Below are positions 19,228-29,667 of a stretch of 64,000 nucleotides of DNA, in pieces. How positions within the stretch are numbered: position 1 is the first letter of the stretch; each line of letters opens with the position of its first letter. The stretch is from assembly GCF_013370205.1 (NCBI RefSeq), contig NZ_JABWGV010000001.1, positions 434,001 to 498,000 of the forward strand. The letters run 5' to 3'. The notes below the pieces were generated by a model, which did no database searches, was not told the origin of the DNA, and worked only from the letters and a program-made list of their open reading frames with translations. A program made the translations under genes and the position numbers. This DNA is from Qipengyuania atrilutea (GTDB lineage: Bacteria; Pseudomonadota; Alphaproteobacteria; Sphingomonadales; Sphingomonadaceae).

Positions 19228-19731
19228 ATGACCGATACGCTTCTACCGTCCGATATCACCGAACTCGCCGCGCGCGTGATCGAAGAGAACCGCGCTGCCG
19301 GACGCAGGATCGCGCTTGCGGAAAGCTGCACCGGAGGACTCGTCGCGGCGGCCCTTACCGAGATTGCCGGCTCCTCCGACGTGCTCGACCGCGGCTTCGT
19401 GACCTATTCGAACGAAGCGAAAATGGAGAGCCTCAATGTGGCGAGCGACCTTATCGAGACGTTCGGGGCCGTATCGATCGCATGCGTCTGGGCCATGGCG
19501 CAAGGGGCGCTCGCCAACAGCCGCGCGGACGTGGCGGTCGCAATTAGCGGCGTTGCCGGACCGGGCGGCGGTTCCGCGCTGAAACCGGTGGGAACGGTTG
19601 TCTTCGCTCGCTCCGTCAGGGGTAGCGACGGAGAGCCGGAAGGCGAACTCAGATCGTTCGGCGCGGATTTGTCGCGCGCCGAAATCCGTCACCGCGCGGC
19701 GGTTTGCGCGCTCGAATTGTTGTTGCCGTAA
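19228..19731 (+). CDS. pncC: CinA C-terminal family nicotinamide-nucleotide amidohydrolase
   Basis: This stand-alone CinA C-terminal domain deamidates NMN to nicotinate mononucleotide in pyridine-nucleotide recycling. About 167 residues include LAESCTGGLVAAALTEIAGSSDVLDRGFVTYSN (read in parts), which holds the catalytic serine region, and the glycine-rich ISGVAGPGGGS loop. ATG 19228 has AGGA about 8 bases upstream. ATG 19219, one base after the ispDF stop, is the other candidate and adds three residues. It lies in one transcription unit with ispDF. Confidence 0.88.
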   Translation: MTDTLLPSDITELAARVIEENRAAGRRIALAESCTGGLVAAALTEIAGSSDVLDRGFVTYSNEAKMESLNVASDLIETFGAVSIACVWAMAQGALANSRADVAVAISGVAGPGGGSALKPVGTVVFARSVRGSDGEPEGELRSFGADLSRAEIRHRAAVCALELLLP

Positions 19732-20153
19732 AGTTCGTCCGCCCGCGCTTCGAACGCGGCGACCATCTTGCGAAAAGCACGGTCGAAATACTGCCCGGCT
19801 AGTGCTTCGAAAACGCGGTTCTTAAACGTGAAATCGACGCAGAAATCGACTTCGCATCCGCCGTCGTCCCTCGGAGTGAAACGCCAAGCGTTATCGAGAT
19901 CGCGCAAGGGGCCATCGACGTAGCGCACGTCGATTGCCGAAGGGCGGTCTTTCGTCACTTCGGAGGTGAACTTCTCCCGGATCGCTTTGAACCCGACAAG
20001 CATGTCGGCTCGCAGCTTCGTCTCGCTCTCGCTTTTCACGCGGGTCGCGATGACCCACGGCAGGAACTCGGGATAGCGCGCTACGTCGGCGACGAGGTCG
20101 AACATCTGCTCGCAGCTATAGGGCAGCACGCGTTTCTGCGTAATTCCCGGCAT
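19689..20153 (-). CDS. START-domain protein of the Coq10/RatA family
   Basis: A 154-residue protein with the polyketide-cyclase/START fold. Recognisable blocks are [41 protein letters not shown] and the C-terminal FKNRVFEALAGQYFDRAF. In alphaproteobacteria this family is the counterpart of mitochondrial Coq10, a ubiquinone-binding helper of respiration; the E. coli member RatA was described as acting on ribosomes. The ubiquinone role is more likely here but is inferred. Its ATG touches the lipA stop, so the two form an operon. It converges on pncC, overlapping it by 43 bp. Confidence 0.88.
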   Translation of the reverse strand: MPGITQKRVLPYSCEQMFDLVADVARYPEFLPWVIATRVKSESETKLRADMLVGFKAIREKFTSEVTKDRPSAIDVRYVDGPLRDLDNAWRFTPRDDGGCEVDFCVDFTFKNRVFEALAGQYFDRAFRKMVAAFEARADELYGNNNSSAQTAAR

Positions 20154-21100
20154 CAGCTGGCCTTGGCAGCGGCTTTCGCCAGTTTCGCTTCGCGGTTCGC
20201 GCGCATCTGCGCGAAGTCGTCGCCCGCGTGATAGCTGGAACGGGTAAGGGGCGATGAAGCGACCTGCAGGAAGCCCTTGGCCCGCGCGATCGAGCCGTAG
20301 GCATCGAACTGCTTGGGAGTGACGAACTCCTCGACCGCGGCGTGCTTCGGAGTCGGCTGGAGATACTGGCCCATCGTCATGAAATCGATGTCCGCACTTC
20401 GCATGTCGTCCATGACCTGATGCACTTCGAGGCGCTGCTCGCCGAGGCCCAGCATGATGCCGGACTTGGTGAAGATCATCTGATCGTGGCTCTTCACCTC
20501 TTCCAGAAGGCGAAGTGAAGCGTAGTAGCGTGCGCCCGGACGAATTGTCGGGTAAAGGCGCGGCACGGTTTCGAGGTTATGGTTGTAAACGTCCGGCCCG
20601 GCTTCGCAGATCGCCTCGACCGCGGCGCGCATCTTGCCGCGGAAATCGGGGGTCAGGATTTCGATCGTCGTTTGCGGGGTCTCGCGGCGAAGCGCTTCGA
20701 TCACCTTTACGAACTGCCCCGCCCCGCCGTCCGGCAGATCGTCGCGGTCGACGCTGGTGATGACGATATGTTCGAGGCCCATCTTTGCTGCCGCAACCGC
20801 GGTGTGTTCCGGCTCGAGCGGATCGACCATCCGCGGCATTCCGGTCTTCACGTTGCAGAACGCGCAGGCCCGGGTGCATACGTCGCCGAGGATCATCACC
20901 GTGGCGTGCTTCTTCGTCCAGCACTCGCCGATGTTCGGGCAAGCCGCCTCTTCACATACCGTGTTGAGGCCGAGGTCGCGCATCAGCTTGCGGGTCTCGT
21001 GATATCCCTGACTTACGGGCGCCTTGACCCGGATCCAATCGGGTTTGCGCTGGCGCTGGGGACGTTCGGCAGGCTGCGGAATGGAGGAGAGATCGTTCAT
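20153..21100 (-). CDS. lipA: Lipoyl synthase
   Basis: LipA is a radical-SAM enzyme that inserts two sulfurs into octanoyl groups on lipoyl domains. The 315-residue protein has the auxiliary cluster cysteines 49, 54 and 60 ([12 protein letters not shown]), the SAM cluster CxxxCxxC at 75, 79 and 82 (CTRACAFC), and the C-terminal RSSY serine ligand. ATG 21100 is preceded by GGAGG. The frame stays open far upstream, but that part lies antisense to the NYN-domain gene. Its substrates include the lipoyl domain fused to pdhB and that of other E2 proteins. Confidence 0.97.
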   Translation of the reverse strand: MNDLSSIPQPAERPQRQRKPDWIRVKAPVSQGYHETRKLMRDLGLNTVCEEAACPNIGECWTKKHATVMILGDVCTRACAFCNVKTGMPRMVDPLEPEHTAVAAAKMGLEHIVITSVDRDDLPDGGAGQFVKVIEALRRETPQTTIEILTPDFRGKMRAAVEAICEAGPDVYNHNLETVPRLYPTIRPGARYYASLRLLEEVKSHDQMIFTKSGIMLGLGEQRLEVHQVMDDMRSADIDFMTMGQYLQPTPKHAAVEEFVTPKQFDAYGSIARAKGFLQVASSPLTRSSYHAGDDFAQMRANREAKLAKAAAKAS

Positions 21101-21205
21101 TGCCCTCCACTTAAGGATGGGCGGCGCGCCAAGCAAGCCGTGGATAGCTATTCGGCGGCGGTATGGTGCGCTTGCGCCCATACCCGCGCGCGGCCATGAG
21201 AAGGC

Positions 21206-21931
21206 ATGACCGACAGCCAGACACGCAACATCGCGCTCCTCATCGATGCCGACAACACCACCCCGCAGGGCATCGACCCGGTGCTGACCGTCATGGCGGA
21301 GGTCGGACAGGTCAATATCCGGCGCGCCTACGGCAACTTCGCGAAGGACAATCTCGCCCGCTGGGACAAGATTACCAACAAATACGGCATCCGCCCGCAC
21401 CAGCAGTTCGACGTATCGAAGGGCAAGAACGCGACCGATATGGCGATGACGATCGATGCGATCGACCTCCTGTACCAGGGTAAGGTCGACGGCTTCGGCC
21501 TCATGACCTCGGATAGCGATTTTACGCCGCTCGTCACAAGGCTGCGTCAAGACGGACTGCTCGTCTACGGGTTCGGTGAAGCCAAGACCCCGCAAGCGTT
21601 CAAATCGGCCTGCACCCGCTTCCTCGAGATCGGGAAACTCATCGCGACCAACGCGGCTGACGACGTGCCGAGCGGGCGGCGCAGCAATACCGAAGGCGGC
21701 GCGATCGATGACGATCTGATGGAGCTTATCGGTGCGGCCTACAAGGAAGCCAAGCGCGACGAGGAAGGGTTCGCGAAGCTGCAGCAGGTCGGGCAGATCG
21801 CGGGCAACCGCTCGAGCTTCGACGTACGCAACTACGGCTACAAGAGCCTGTCTGAAATGTTCCGTTCGCTCGACAACTTCAAGATCGAACGGCGCGAGGG
21901 CAATCAGGTGTTCGTCAAGCGCCTCCGCTAA
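21206..21931 (+). CDS. NYN-domain (LabA/PIN-like) protein with OST-HTH/LOTUS domain
   Basis: The 241-residue protein has an N-terminal NYN domain (about 8-145), a PIN-like nuclease fold. Acidic metal-binding residues lie in [22 protein letters not shown] and [11 protein letters not shown]. The C-terminal part (about 165-241, [15 protein letters not shown]...[13 protein letters not shown]...FKIERR) matches the OST-HTH/LOTUS RNA-binding winged helix. It is likely an RNA nuclease or RNA-binding protein; targets are unknown. It is a single-gene unit ending at a strong hairpin. Confidence 0.88.
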   Translation: MTDSQTRNIALLIDADNTTPQGIDPVLTVMAEVGQVNIRRAYGNFAKDNLARWDKITNKYGIRPHQQFDVSKGKNATDMAMTIDAIDLLYQGKVDGFGLMTSDSDFTPLVTRLRQDGLLVYGFGEAKTPQAFKSACTRFLEIGKLIATNAADDVPSGRRSNTEGGAIDDDLMELIGAAYKEAKRDEEGFAKLQQVGQIAGNRSSFDVRNYGYKSLSEMFRSLDNFKIERREGNQVFVKRLR

Positions 21932-21948
21932 GGCGCGGGTCGGAAAAA

Positions 21949-21988
21949 GAAAGGGGCGCGAATACCGCTCGGTATCCACGCCCCTTTC
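21949..21988. terminator. Bidirectional terminator hairpin
   Basis: GAAAGGGGCG (21949-21958) and CGCCCCTTTC (21979-21988) form a perfect 10-bp arm pair. A smaller inner pair (ACCG/CGGT) lies in the 20-base centre. A-runs on the left and T-runs on the right flank it, so it suits the two convergent genes (NYN on +, TPR on -). Confidence 0.85.
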
Positions 21989-22006
21989 GATCATATTCGA
22001 CCTTGC

Positions 22007-23356
22007 TTAGCCGCCCGTGACTGCCGCCTGTGTAGCGGGTGACGTCGTTCCGTTCGCCTGCTGCGCGGCGTAGGCGCTCCACAGTTCCGCGATGTACTGG
22101 CGATTGCCGGTCACTTGCTCGAGCGTCTGCTGCGCTTCGGCATAATTGCCTGCGTAAACCTGCGCGATACCGATGCGGGTCATCAACATGTTCTTGTCCG
22201 TGCCCGCCTTGTCGAGCGCCATCCGGTAGAACTTCTCGGCCTTCTCCGGCTGGTCGTAGTTCAGGAAGGTATCGCCGGCGGAAACAACGAGTGCGGGCTT
22301 GGCCGAAGCCTGGCTGGCATCGCGCTCAAGACCAGGAAGCTCCGCCCTGTCGCTGCTGATGCGCGACTGCGCAGCGCTGTAGGCTTCCTTCGCATACGGA
22401 TCGCTGCGCGGAATGAGGCCAGAAGAGTAACCCTCGTCGATCACTGCCACCACTTCGCCCGGCATGGTGCGTGCATCGAGAGCATCGACATATTCGAGCA
22501 ACTCGTTCTTCTGACGGAACGTCCCGGTCTGCCGCTGGAGGCGTAGCAGATCGAGCATTTCCGTTTCATTCATTGGCGTGAGTGAGCGCGTCACTACGAT
22601 CGCATCGCCCCAGCTGTCGTTGGTCGGGTACTGCGCAGCATACATCAAAGCAAAGTCGCGGGCTTGGTCGGCTAGATTGTTCTCATAGGCTACCGCCAGA
22701 CCACGACGAAGAAACGCTTGATCTGGCTTCTGTCCCGCGGCGAGCTGTTCGTCGACCTTGCGCTTCAAAAAGGCCAGACCTTCTGCCGGTTGTCCGCCCT
22801 TGATGTAGGTTTCGACCAGAACACCGGTCGGGTCGCTAGCCGAATATCCGGCGGCAAGTGCCGCTTCGATGTACTGCCGCGCCTTGGTATAGTCTTCTGC
22901 CTCGTAAGCAAGCGAGCCGGCGACATAATTGAACTGTCCAGCATTCGCGGAGGGAGTCTTGCCGCTGGCGAGCATCATTTCGAGGCCGCGCAGCTGAAGG
23001 GATTGGTCCTGCGCCTTAACACCCGTGTTGTAGACGAAATTGCCGGCTACGAACTTGTCGTCAGGTGTAGTCGCTGCAGCGGTCACCGGAGCGACCGCGG
23101 CCTGGAGTGCCGCAACATCGGGTGTAGGGGCATTGAGCAGCGCTTCGTTCGGTTGATAAGCAGCAATGAAGGCATCCGAGTAGTTCTTCTGCTCGGCCTG
23201 TGCCGTCTCGTCCTTCTTCTTCTTTTTCTGCGCGAATGCAGGCGTTTCGAGCGCCGCGGTCGTAACCGCTGCACCGGTCGTCAAGGCTATGGCGAGCGCC
23301 AGGCCCGAAATCCGGCTGCGGGGACGCCGGCGCGGGGAAAGAAACGTCGAAAGCAT
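22007..23356 (-). CDS. Exported TPR-repeat protein
   Basis: From ATG 23356 (GGAG 7 bases upstream) the protein has 449 residues. The N-terminus is a signal peptide: a basic stretch (PRRRPRSR), a hydrophobic core, then a cleavage region near PAFAQ. A lysine run (KKKKK) follows. The rest is helical with TPR-like repeats, such as AGSLAYEAEDYTKARQYIEAALA, GDTFLNYDQPEKAEKFYRMAL and GIAQVYAGNYAEAQQTLEQV, and ends with a Thr/Ala-rich tail. It is probably periplasmic and scaffold-like; no enzymatic motif is visible. An earlier in-frame ATG at 23479 lacks a ribosome site. Confidence 0.85.
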   Translation of the reverse strand: MLSTFLSPRRRPRSRISGLALAIALTTGAAVTTAALETPAFAQKKKKKDETAQAEQKNYSDAFIAAYQPNEALLNAPTPDVAALQAAVAPVTAAATTPDDKFVAGNFVYNTGVKAQDQSLQLRGLEMMLASGKTPSANAGQFNYVAGSLAYEAEDYTKARQYIEAALAAGYSASDPTGVLVETYIKGGQPAEGLAFLKRKVDEQLAAGQKPDQAFLRRGLAVAYENNLADQARDFALMYAAQYPTNDSWGDAIVVTRSLTPMNETEMLDLLRLQRQTGTFRQKNELLEYVDALDARTMPGEVVAVIDEGYSSGLIPRSDPYAKEAYSAAQSRISSDRAELPGLERDASQASAKPALVVSAGDTFLNYDQPEKAEKFYRMALDKAGTDKNMLMTRIGIAQVYAGNYAEAQQTLEQVTGNRQYIAELWSAYAAQQANGTTSPATQAAVTGG

Positions 23357-23462
23357 AATCAAACTCCAGTTGCGAATATTATTTACCGGGACTGAGGTAG
23401 CCGGGTAGGCAGGTCGCTTCTCATCCCTAAACTCTTGTTTTCCTGTATGTCCTATCGGGTGT

Positions 23463-23477
23463 GAACGGTATTTGAAC
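23463..23477 (-). promoter_or_regulatory. Possible LexA box (GAAC-N7-GAAC)
   Basis: GAAC (23463-23466), seven bases, GAAC (23474-23477) matches the alphaproteobacterial LexA direct-repeat site. It lies 107 bp upstream of the TPR gene and 161 bp upstream of gyrA. An eight-base match like this is expected by chance about once or more in a 64-kb GC-rich window, so the support is weak. Confidence 0.3.
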
Positions 23478-23637
23478 ATTTAAGGCAGCAGGTGCACCCC
23501 GGAAGGCGGATCATGTGTGGAAAAAGCGCACGGATCGGCGCTTTGGTTCCCGCTTCCGGTGGCGGTTTGCGCCGCCGTGCACTACATAGGCAGGGTAACC
23601 GGCGCGGGTATTTTCCGCGTGCAATGGATGAAGCTTC

Positions 23638-26484
23638 TTGAGCGACGAAACCGAAGTACTCGACCCCCCGATGGCGCCTGCACCGCAGGCGCGTATCGAC
23701 ATCGTGGACGAGATGAAGACGAGCTATCTCGATTACGCGATGAGCGTGATCGTCAGTCGTGCCCTGCCCGACGTTCGCGACGGTCTGAAACCGGTCCATC
23801 GGCGCATTCTGTTCGCCAGTAACGAAGGCGGCTTCGTTGCGGGGCGCCCTTACCGCAAGTCGGCGAAGATCGTCGGCGACGTCATGGGTAACTATCACCC
23901 GCATGGGGACAGCGCGATTTACGACGCACTGGCCCGCATGACGCAGGACTGGTCGCTGCGCGTTCCGCTGATCGACGGTCAGGGCAATTTCGGCTCGATG
24001 GACCCCGATCCGCCCGCCTCAATGCGTTATACCGAGGCGCGGCTGGCGAAGGTGGCCGAGGCGCTGCTAGCCGATCTCGACAAGGATACGGTTGATTTCG
24101 CGGACAATTACGACGGCAGCCGGAGCGAGCCGACGGTCCTTCCGGCGCGCTTTCCCAACCTGTTGGTCAACGGCGCGGGCGGTATCGCAGTGGGCATGGC
24201 CACGAATATTCCGCCGCACAACCTCGGCGAAGTCATCGACGCCTGTCTTGCCTTCATCGACGATCCGGCCATTACGTCCGAAGAACTGTTCAAGATCGTA
24301 CCGGGGCCCGACTTTCCCACTGCACCGCTGATACTGGGCCAGTCGGGGGCGAAGGCCGCCTACACTACCGGGCGCGGCTCGATCCTCATGCGCTGCCGGC
24401 ACGAGGTCGAAAGCACGCGCGGCGCAAAGAGCGAAGGGCGTGAGAGCATCGTGCTGACCTCGATCCCCTTTCAGGTAGGCAAGTCCGGCCTGGTCGAAAA
24501 AATTGCCGAAGCGGCCAAGGACAAGCGGATCGAGGGCATTTCGGACATCCGGGACGAATCGAGCCGCGAGGGCGTGCGCGTCGTCGTCGATCTCAAGCGC
24601 GATGCCTCTCCCGAAGTCGTGCTGAACCAGATCTGGCGCTATACGCCTGCGCAGTCGAGCTTCCCCGCGAATATGCTTGCCATCCGCGGCGGGCGGCCGG
24701 AAACGCTCTCGCTGCGCGATATCATCCAGGCGTTCATCCAGTTCCGCGAGCAGGTCATCACGCGGCGCACCAAGTTCGAACTGAACAAGGCCCGCGAGCG
24801 CGCGCACATCTTGCTCGGTCTCGTAGTCGCCGTATCGAACCTCGACGAAGTGGTCGCGATGATCCGCTCCTCGCCCAATCCGGCCGAAGCGCGCGCCAAG
24901 CTGCTGGCCCGCGAATGGCCGATTGGCGACATCGCGCAGTACATCGCGCTCGTCGAAGCGATCGAACCCGATGCCGAGCAGGAGGGCGGAACCTACCGCC
25001 TGTCCGAACGGCAGGTGAAAGCGATCCTCGAACTGCGTCTGCACCGCCTTACGGCTCTCGGCCGGGACGAGATCGGCGACGAACTGAAGGAACTGGCTAC
25101 CGCGATTGAGGACTATCTCGACATTCTCGGCGACCGCGCGCGGCTGTACAGCGAAATGCGCACCGAGTTTCAGGAAATCCGCGACAATTACGCGACCCCG
25201 CGCCTGTCCGAAATCGCGCCTGCATGGGACGGCCTCGAAGACGAAGACCTGATCGAGCGCGAGGATATGGTCGTCACCGTTACGCATGGCGGGTACATCA
25301 AGCGCACCCCGCTGGGTTCCTTCCGGGCGCAGGCGCGCGGCGGCAAGGGCCGCAGCGGCATGGCGACCAAGGAAGAGGACGCCGTGGTCGAAATGTTTGT
25401 AACATCGACCCATAACCCGGTTCTTTTCTTCACGAATACCGGCCGCGTCTACCGTATGAAGGTATGGAAGCTTCCCGAGGGCAGTCCGCAAACGAAGGGA
25501 CGACCGATGGTCAATCTCCTCCCGCTCGGCGAGGACGAGCGCGTAACGAACGTGCTTCCCCTGCCGGAGGACGAGGAAGACTGGGCAGCGCTCAACATCG
25601 TTTTCGCTACCGAACAAGGCATGGTCCGCCGCAATTCGATGGATGCCTTCACGAACGTCCCGTCGAACGGGAAATATGCGATGGGCTTCGTCGAAGGCAG
25701 CGGCGACCGGCTGATCGGCGTCGAATTGCTGAGCGAGGATCAAGAAATCTTCCTCGCTTCGGATTCCGGCAAGGCTATCCGTTTCTCCGCCACCGATGCG
25801 CGAGAAACAAAGAGCCGCACCGGGATCGGCGTGCGCGGAATGAAGCTCAAGGAGGGGCAGAAGGTCGTTTCCATGGCGGTGCTCGACGCCGGCGAAACCG
25901 ATACGGAAACGCGCGATGCCTACCTGCGCGCAGCCGCGTGGAAGAACAACGACGCCGAACCGACACTCTCTGCTGACAAGGTCGCGGAGATGGCCGAAAA
26001 CGAGGAGTTCATTCTCACCCTCACATCGCGTGGGTACGGCAAGATCTCATCTGCATTCGAATACCGCACGATCGGCCGCGGCGGCATGGGCCTCACGAAT
26101 ATCGGCGAGCCTTCCAGCAACCCGGACCGCAACGGTTCGGTCGTTGCCAGCTTCCCGGTGAAGCATGGCTCGCAGCTCATGCTCGTGACCGATCAGGCCA
26201 AGCTCATCCGGCTGCCGATCAACCTCAGGCACCTCGTCGAGGGCGGGTTCGGCAATCATTCCGGATACTCTATTTCCGGGCGCGGATCGTCGGGCGTGCG
26301 GATCTTTCATGTCGCCAAGGGCGAATCGATAGTCGGCGCCGCCTTGATCGACGAGACGGAAGAGCCGGAGAACGAGGCCGAAGAAGCGATCGCGCAGGAA
26401 ATGCTCGAACGACGCGGCGGTAACGACGAAACTTCGCCCGATACGCCGGAAGCGCGTGACGATCCTCCGCCGACCGAGGCTTAG
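23638..26484 (+). CDS. gyrA: DNA gyrase subunit A
   Basis: GyrA is the DNA breakage-reunion subunit of gyrase, which introduces negative supercoils. The 948-residue protein has catalytic Tyr131 (SMRYTEAR), the GyrA-box variant QARGGKG in the C-terminal pinwheel and six-bladed repeat signatures. The quinolone-determining region keeps Ser92 and Asp96 ([10 protein letters not shown]), equivalent to E. coli Ser83 and Asp87, so no classical resistance change is present. The start is TTG 23638; the next ATG (23671) would drop 11 residues, and [10 protein letters not shown] looks like a normal gyrA start. It converges with the lysoplasmalogenase gene, sharing 4 bp. Confidence 0.97.
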   Translation: MSDETEVLDPPMAPAPQARIDIVDEMKTSYLDYAMSVIVSRALPDVRDGLKPVHRRILFASNEGGFVAGRPYRKSAKIVGDVMGNYHPHGDSAIYDALARMTQDWSLRVPLIDGQGNFGSMDPDPPASMRYTEARLAKVAEALLADLDKDTVDFADNYDGSRSEPTVLPARFPNLLVNGAGGIAVGMATNIPPHNLGEVIDACLAFIDDPAITSEELFKIVPGPDFPTAPLILGQSGAKAAYTTGRGSILMRCRHEVESTRGAKSEGRESIVLTSIPFQVGKSGLVEKIAEAAKDKRIEGISDIRDESSREGVRVVVDLKRDASPEVVLNQIWRYTPAQSSFPANMLAIRGGRPETLSLRDIIQAFIQFREQVITRRTKFELNKARERAHILLGLVVAVSNLDEVVAMIRSSPNPAEARAKLLAREWPIGDIAQYIALVEAIEPDAEQEGGTYRLSERQVKAILELRLHRLTALGRDEIGDELKELATAIEDYLDILGDRARLYSEMRTEFQEIRDNYATPRLSEIAPAWDGLEDEDLIEREDMVVTVTHGGYIKRTPLGSFRAQARGGKGRSGMATKEEDAVVEMFVTSTHNPVLFFTNTGRVYRMKVWKLPEGSPQTKGRPMVNLLPLGEDERVTNVLPLPEDEEDWAALNIVFATEQGMVRRNSMDAFTNVPSNGKYAMGFVEGSGDRLIGVELLSEDQEIFLASDSGKAIRFSATDARETKSRTGIGVRGMKLKEGQKVVSMAVLDAGETDTETRDAYLRAAAWKNNDAEPTLSADKVAEMAENEEFILTLTSRGYGKISSAFEYRTIGRGGMGLTNIGEPSSNPDRNGSVVASFPVKHGSQLMLVTDQAKLIRLPINLRHLVEGGFGNHSGYSISGRGSSGVRIFHVAKGESIVGAALIDETEEPENEAEEAIAQEMLERRGGNDETSPDTPEARDDPPPTEA

Positions 26485-27149
26485 AGGCCTCGGCGTGCGG
26501 GGTTTCGCAGCCTGCCCTTGCGCAGTGTCTGGACCTTTCCGGTCGCGATCATGAATACGCCTGCATAGTAGACCGGCCAAATCAGCCAGTCCGCTATGCC
26601 GACGTCCGAGATCGGCCCCTCACGCCAGAACAGGAGGAGGTCGGAAATAACGAAAAGGACCGCCCCGGTTCCGACGCGGTAGCGCGGAAAGGCACTGGTC
26701 CACGCGGCTGCGCCCATCGCGCCTAACGCTACGCCGTACAGCGCAGCGAGCCAGTCGCCTGTCAGCAGCCAGGCCAGGACCGGTACGCCGAAGAGAAGCG
26801 CAAATCCGGCGCCTTTCTGCGAGGCGGTTAGCGAGCGGCGCTGGTACTGCCGGAACAGCAGGATTGCTGCCAGATGTCCGCCGAAAAATGCCGCTCCGCC
26901 CCACGCCAGATAAAGTTCGATCAGCATGTCACCGAGCGCGTAAAATGCCAGAACTACGGTCAGCAATATTCCGTGCGGTGTGCGCAGACGGCGGAACGCG
27001 TAGAGCGCGAGCGCGCCGACCGCTGCGCCCTTCAACGCGATCAAGTACGTTCCGCCGATTTCGTCGTCCGACAGGAAATAATACAGGGCCGCAGCGAGCA
27101 CCCCGGCGAGAAGCCACGGACGGTGTTCGACAAGCGATCTGCGTGGCAC
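26481..27149 (-). CDS. Lysoplasmalogenase (YhhN family)
   Basis: The YhhN/TMEM86 family are multi-pass membrane proteins; the characterised members hydrolyse lysoplasmalogen or related ether lipids. From GTG 27149 (GGGGAGG five bases upstream) the protein has 222 residues with about seven or eight hydrophobic helices. Family residues include YALGDMLIEL, ISDLLLFW and WLIWPVYYAGVFMIATG. The longer frame start at 27218 has no ribosome site and a polar, arginine-rich lead. It lies between gyrA and trmFO, on the opposite strand, with no functional link evident. Confidence 0.85.
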   Translation of the reverse strand: MPRRSLVEHRPWLLAGVLAAALYYFLSDDEIGGTYLIALKGAAVGALALYAFRRLRTPHGILLTVVLAFYALGDMLIELYLAWGGAAFFGGHLAAILLFRQYQRRSLTASQKGAGFALLFGVPVLAWLLTGDWLAALYGVALGAMGAAAWTSAFPRYRVGTGAVLFVISDLLLFWREGPISDVGIADWLIWPVYYAGVFMIATGKVQTLRKGRLRNPARRGL

Positions 27150-27204
27150 TGGCCCCTCCCCTTGAACTTGCGCCGCCAGCCTGCGGGGCCTACCTCGGCC
27201 TGCA

Positions 27205-28572
27205 ATGACCCACGACATTCAAATCATCGGCGGCGGCCTTGCCGGTTCGGAAGCCGCTTGGCAACTTGCGCAGCGCGGTTTCGCGGTCAGGCTGTCGGAG
27301 ATGCGCGGCAGCGGCGACACCACTCCGGCGCACCAAAGCGACGGGCTGGCGGAACTGGTCTGCTCAAACTCCTTCCGCTCCGACGACGACGAGCGCAACG
27401 CCGTCGGGTTGCTGCATCACGAAATGCGGCAGCTGGATTCGCTCATCATGGCTGCAGGGGAGACAGCGCGCGTGCCGGCGGGCTCCGCAATGGCGGTGGA
27501 CCGCGAGGTCTTTTCCGCGAATGTCGAACGCGCCCTCGCCGAGCATCCCAAGGTCACCGTCGTGCGCGAGCGGATCGATACGCTGCCAGCCTCCGGGCCG
27601 ACTATCGTCGCAACCGGCCCGCTGACCGCAGCGGCGCTGGCCGATAGTATCGTATCCGCGACCGGTTCTGACCGGCTCGCATTCTTCGACGCCATCGCGC
27701 CCATCGTCCACCGCGACAGCATCGACATGGACGTCGCGTGGATGGCATCGCGCTGGGACAAGGGCTCGGGTCCGGACGGCGATGGCAAGGACTACATCAA
27801 CTGTCCCATGACCAAGGAGCAGTACCTCACCTTCCATCAGGGCCTGCTCGACGGCGATAAGACCGAGTTCAAGGACTGGGAGATGGACACGCCCTATTTC
27901 GAAGGGTGCATGCCGATCGAGGTTATGGCTGCGCGCGGGGTCGATACGCTGCGCTATGGGCCGATGAAGCCGGTGGGGCTCGACAACCCTCACTGGGCTA
28001 CGGAGCAGTATCCGGCAGGCCGCTGGGCTCATGCGGTCGTGCAGCTGCGGCAGGACAATGCGCTGGGTACGCTGTGGAACATGGTCGGCTTCCAGACGAA
28101 GCTGAAGCACGGGGCGCAGGTCGAATTGTTTCGAACGATACCCGGCCTCGAGAACGCCGAGTTCGCGCGGCTCGGCGGGTTGCACCGCAATACATTCCTG
28201 AACTCGCCCGTCGTGCTCGACCGGAGACTGCGGCTGAAGGGGGCGGAGCATATTCGCTTCGCCGGGCAGATCACGGGCTGCGAAGGTTATGTCGAGAGTG
28301 CTGCGATGGGCCTTATCGCGGGAATCATGGCCGCGCAGGAAATGTCGGGAATGACGGAGACGCAGCCGCCGCGGACCACCGCGTTCGGCGCGCTTCTGGC
28401 GCATATCACCGGAGACGCGGAAGCGGACAGCTATCAGCCGATGAACATCAATTTCGGACTTTTCCCGCCGCTCCACGAAGTCGGGAAGAAGCAGCGCAAG
28501 GAGGCTTATACAGCTCGTGCGAAAAGCGATCTCGCGCAGTGGATTGCGGAAGCGCGCGCACTCGCTGCTTGA
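27205..28572 (+). CDS. trmFO: Folate-dependent tRNA (uracil-5-)-methyltransferase TrmFO
   Basis: TrmFO makes m5U54 in the T-loop of tRNA using methylene-tetrahydrofolate and FAD. The 455-residue protein starts with the FAD Rossmann motif [11 protein letters not shown], followed by [11 protein letters not shown], the ALHP-like central blocks [10 protein letters not shown] and [12 protein letters not shown], and the C-terminal FAD region [18 protein letters not shown]. The tail [12 protein letters not shown] is conserved in the family. It overlaps the 5' leader region of the divergent lysoplasmalogenase gene. Family assignment is clear. Confidence 0.97.
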   Translation: MTHDIQIIGGGLAGSEAAWQLAQRGFAVRLSEMRGSGDTTPAHQSDGLAELVCSNSFRSDDDERNAVGLLHHEMRQLDSLIMAAGETARVPAGSAMAVDREVFSANVERALAEHPKVTVVRERIDTLPASGPTIVATGPLTAAALADSIVSATGSDRLAFFDAIAPIVHRDSIDMDVAWMASRWDKGSGPDGDGKDYINCPMTKEQYLTFHQGLLDGDKTEFKDWEMDTPYFEGCMPIEVMAARGVDTLRYGPMKPVGLDNPHWATEQYPAGRWAHAVVQLRQDNALGTLWNMVGFQTKLKHGAQVELFRTIPGLENAEFARLGGLHRNTFLNSPVVLDRRLRLKGAEHIRFAGQITGCEGYVESAAMGLIAGIMAAQEMSGMTETQPPRTTAFGALLAHITGDAEADSYQPMNINFGLFPPLHEVGKKQRKEAYTARAKSDLAQWIAEARALAA

Positions 28573-28575
28573 GGC

Positions 28576-29031
28576 TTACTTCGATCGGGTCGAAAGGAAC
28601 TCGCTCGGCGTAAGGTAGCGGTCGCGATTGCCATCTGCGCCGTCGAACTTGTCGACCGTGGTGACCGCCCATTCCTCGAAGGTCAGCAGATTATTGCCGT
28701 CGACATCGAGCTTGCGGAAACTGGCAACGCGGGTCGCCAGCATCTCGTTGCGCGAGATCTTCCAGTCGCGGTTGCGGTCGTAGCGGAAGAAACGGCGCTG
28801 TTCCTTGGTAAGCTCGTCCGCTTCGGGCAGTGCCGGCCCCGTCATGTTAGCGAATCGGGCCATGTCGGCTTCGGGAAGCTCTGGATCAGCGTAGTCGCCC
28901 TGCACCGACAGTTCGGGGCGGTCGGACGGCGGGGGAGCGCCGCGCTCTACCTCCGCCCTGCCCTGCAGCCAGAAGCTCCCCAGCCCAGCGACGAACAGTG
29001 CCCCGAAAGCACCCAAAGCGATCCTGTTCAT
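28576..29031 (-). CDS. EF-hand protein, membrane-anchored or exported
   Basis: A 151-residue protein with an N-terminal hydrophobic segment (ALGAFGALFVAGLGSFWL) that is a signal anchor or signal peptide. EF-hand calcium loops follow: DRNRDWKISRNE, DVDGNNLLTFEE and DGNRDRYLTPSE, each with the acidic 1-3-5-12 pattern. It probably binds calcium in the periplasm. The gene converges on trmFO with a gap of three bases. No partner is evident. Confidence 0.8.
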   Translation of the reverse strand: MNRIALGAFGALFVAGLGSFWLQGRAEVERGAPPPSDRPELSVQGDYADPELPEADMARFANMTGPALPEADELTKEQRRFFRYDRNRDWKISRNEMLATRVASFRKLDVDGNNLLTFEEWAVTTVDKFDGADGNRDRYLTPSEFLSTRSK

Positions 29032-29082
29032 TCCCGTTCCCTACGCCTGACCGGCTCCGCGCGAGCTGCTCGCCGTGCCGCG

Positions 29083-29667
29083 TCAGCGCCCCAGCAGGGC
29101 GATCCGCATGGCAGCGAGCATTGCGCCGCGGTCCTCGACGGCCCGGACGCCGCCAGCCGCGATGCTGCGCTCCGCCAACCCGGCGAGAATAGCGAGCGGA
29201 CGTAAAGCGCGGGTTAAACGCGCCCGCCGTGGCAATTCACTTTCGAGTTCCATTGCGAGTTCGCGCGCTTCGGTCTCGCCAGCCGCGGCCGCAGCATCGC
29301 CATAGGACCAGCGCCGCGCCTCTATCTTCACCGTCTCTGCATCGTCGGATGCGCCGGCGGCGTCCGCCCAAGCCTGCATCAGTAACGCGCGCCCTTTGGC
29401 AAATTCGCCCAGGCCCTTGCGTGACGCGGCACCGAGCGTCGCCTCCCAGCCATCGACAAGGGATATGAGGGCAACCTCGCGGCCGTTCCATTCGCGACCC
29501 AGCGCATCGAGTAACGGATCGCCCTTCGGCCGTGCGGCCGCCTCCTCCCGCAGCCGGTCGCGCCACCATGCAAGCTTCATTTGCGCGAGTATCGGCTCGT
29601 TCGCCTGCCTCACCACCCGCTCCAGCTTCCGGTCGAAGGCGAAACCCGCGTGCAGCATCGTCCGCAC
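29083..29667 (-). CDS. Squalene/phytoene synthase-like protein, N-terminus uncertain
   Basis: The protein resembles the class I isoprenyl synthase family (squalene/phytoene synthases) through the LALTYA...FAFDRKLERVV start, and QMKLAWWRDRLREE, which is the usual second-helix signature of this group. Aspartate-rich DxxxD motifs of true phytoene synthases are not evident, so a catalytic role is uncertain. The first standard start is GTG 29667 (194 residues), yet in-frame coding sequence continues 29 codons upstream to an ACG at 29754. That codon sits 5 bases after a GAGGGGG ribosome site. Either ACG is used as a start, or the normal ATG was lost by mutation or sequencing error. Confidence 0.7.
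   Translation of the reverse strand: MRTMLHAGFAFDRKLERVVRQANEPILAQMKLAWWRDRLREEAAARPKGDPLLDALGREWNGREVALISLVDGWEATLGAASRKGLGEFAKGRALLMQAWADAAGASDDAETVKIEARRWSYGDAAAAAGETEARELAMELESELPRRARLTRALRPLAILAGLAERSIAAGGVRAVEDRGAMLAAMRIALLGR

Noticed and set aside
21101-21994. Upstream extension of lipA
   Set aside because: Lies antisense to the NYN-domain gene and precedes a good lipA start at 21100.
23900-23940. Quinolone-resistance mutation in gyrA
   Set aside because: Residues equal to E. coli Ser83 and Asp87 are still Ser and Asp.
24067-25743. 558-residue open frame antisense to gyrA
   Set aside because: It mirrors the gyrA codon pattern in GC-rich DNA, with no domain. gyrA on the plus strand is certain.
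27364-28476. 370-residue open frame antisense to trmFO
   Set aside because: Shadow of trmFO; no ribosome site or domain.
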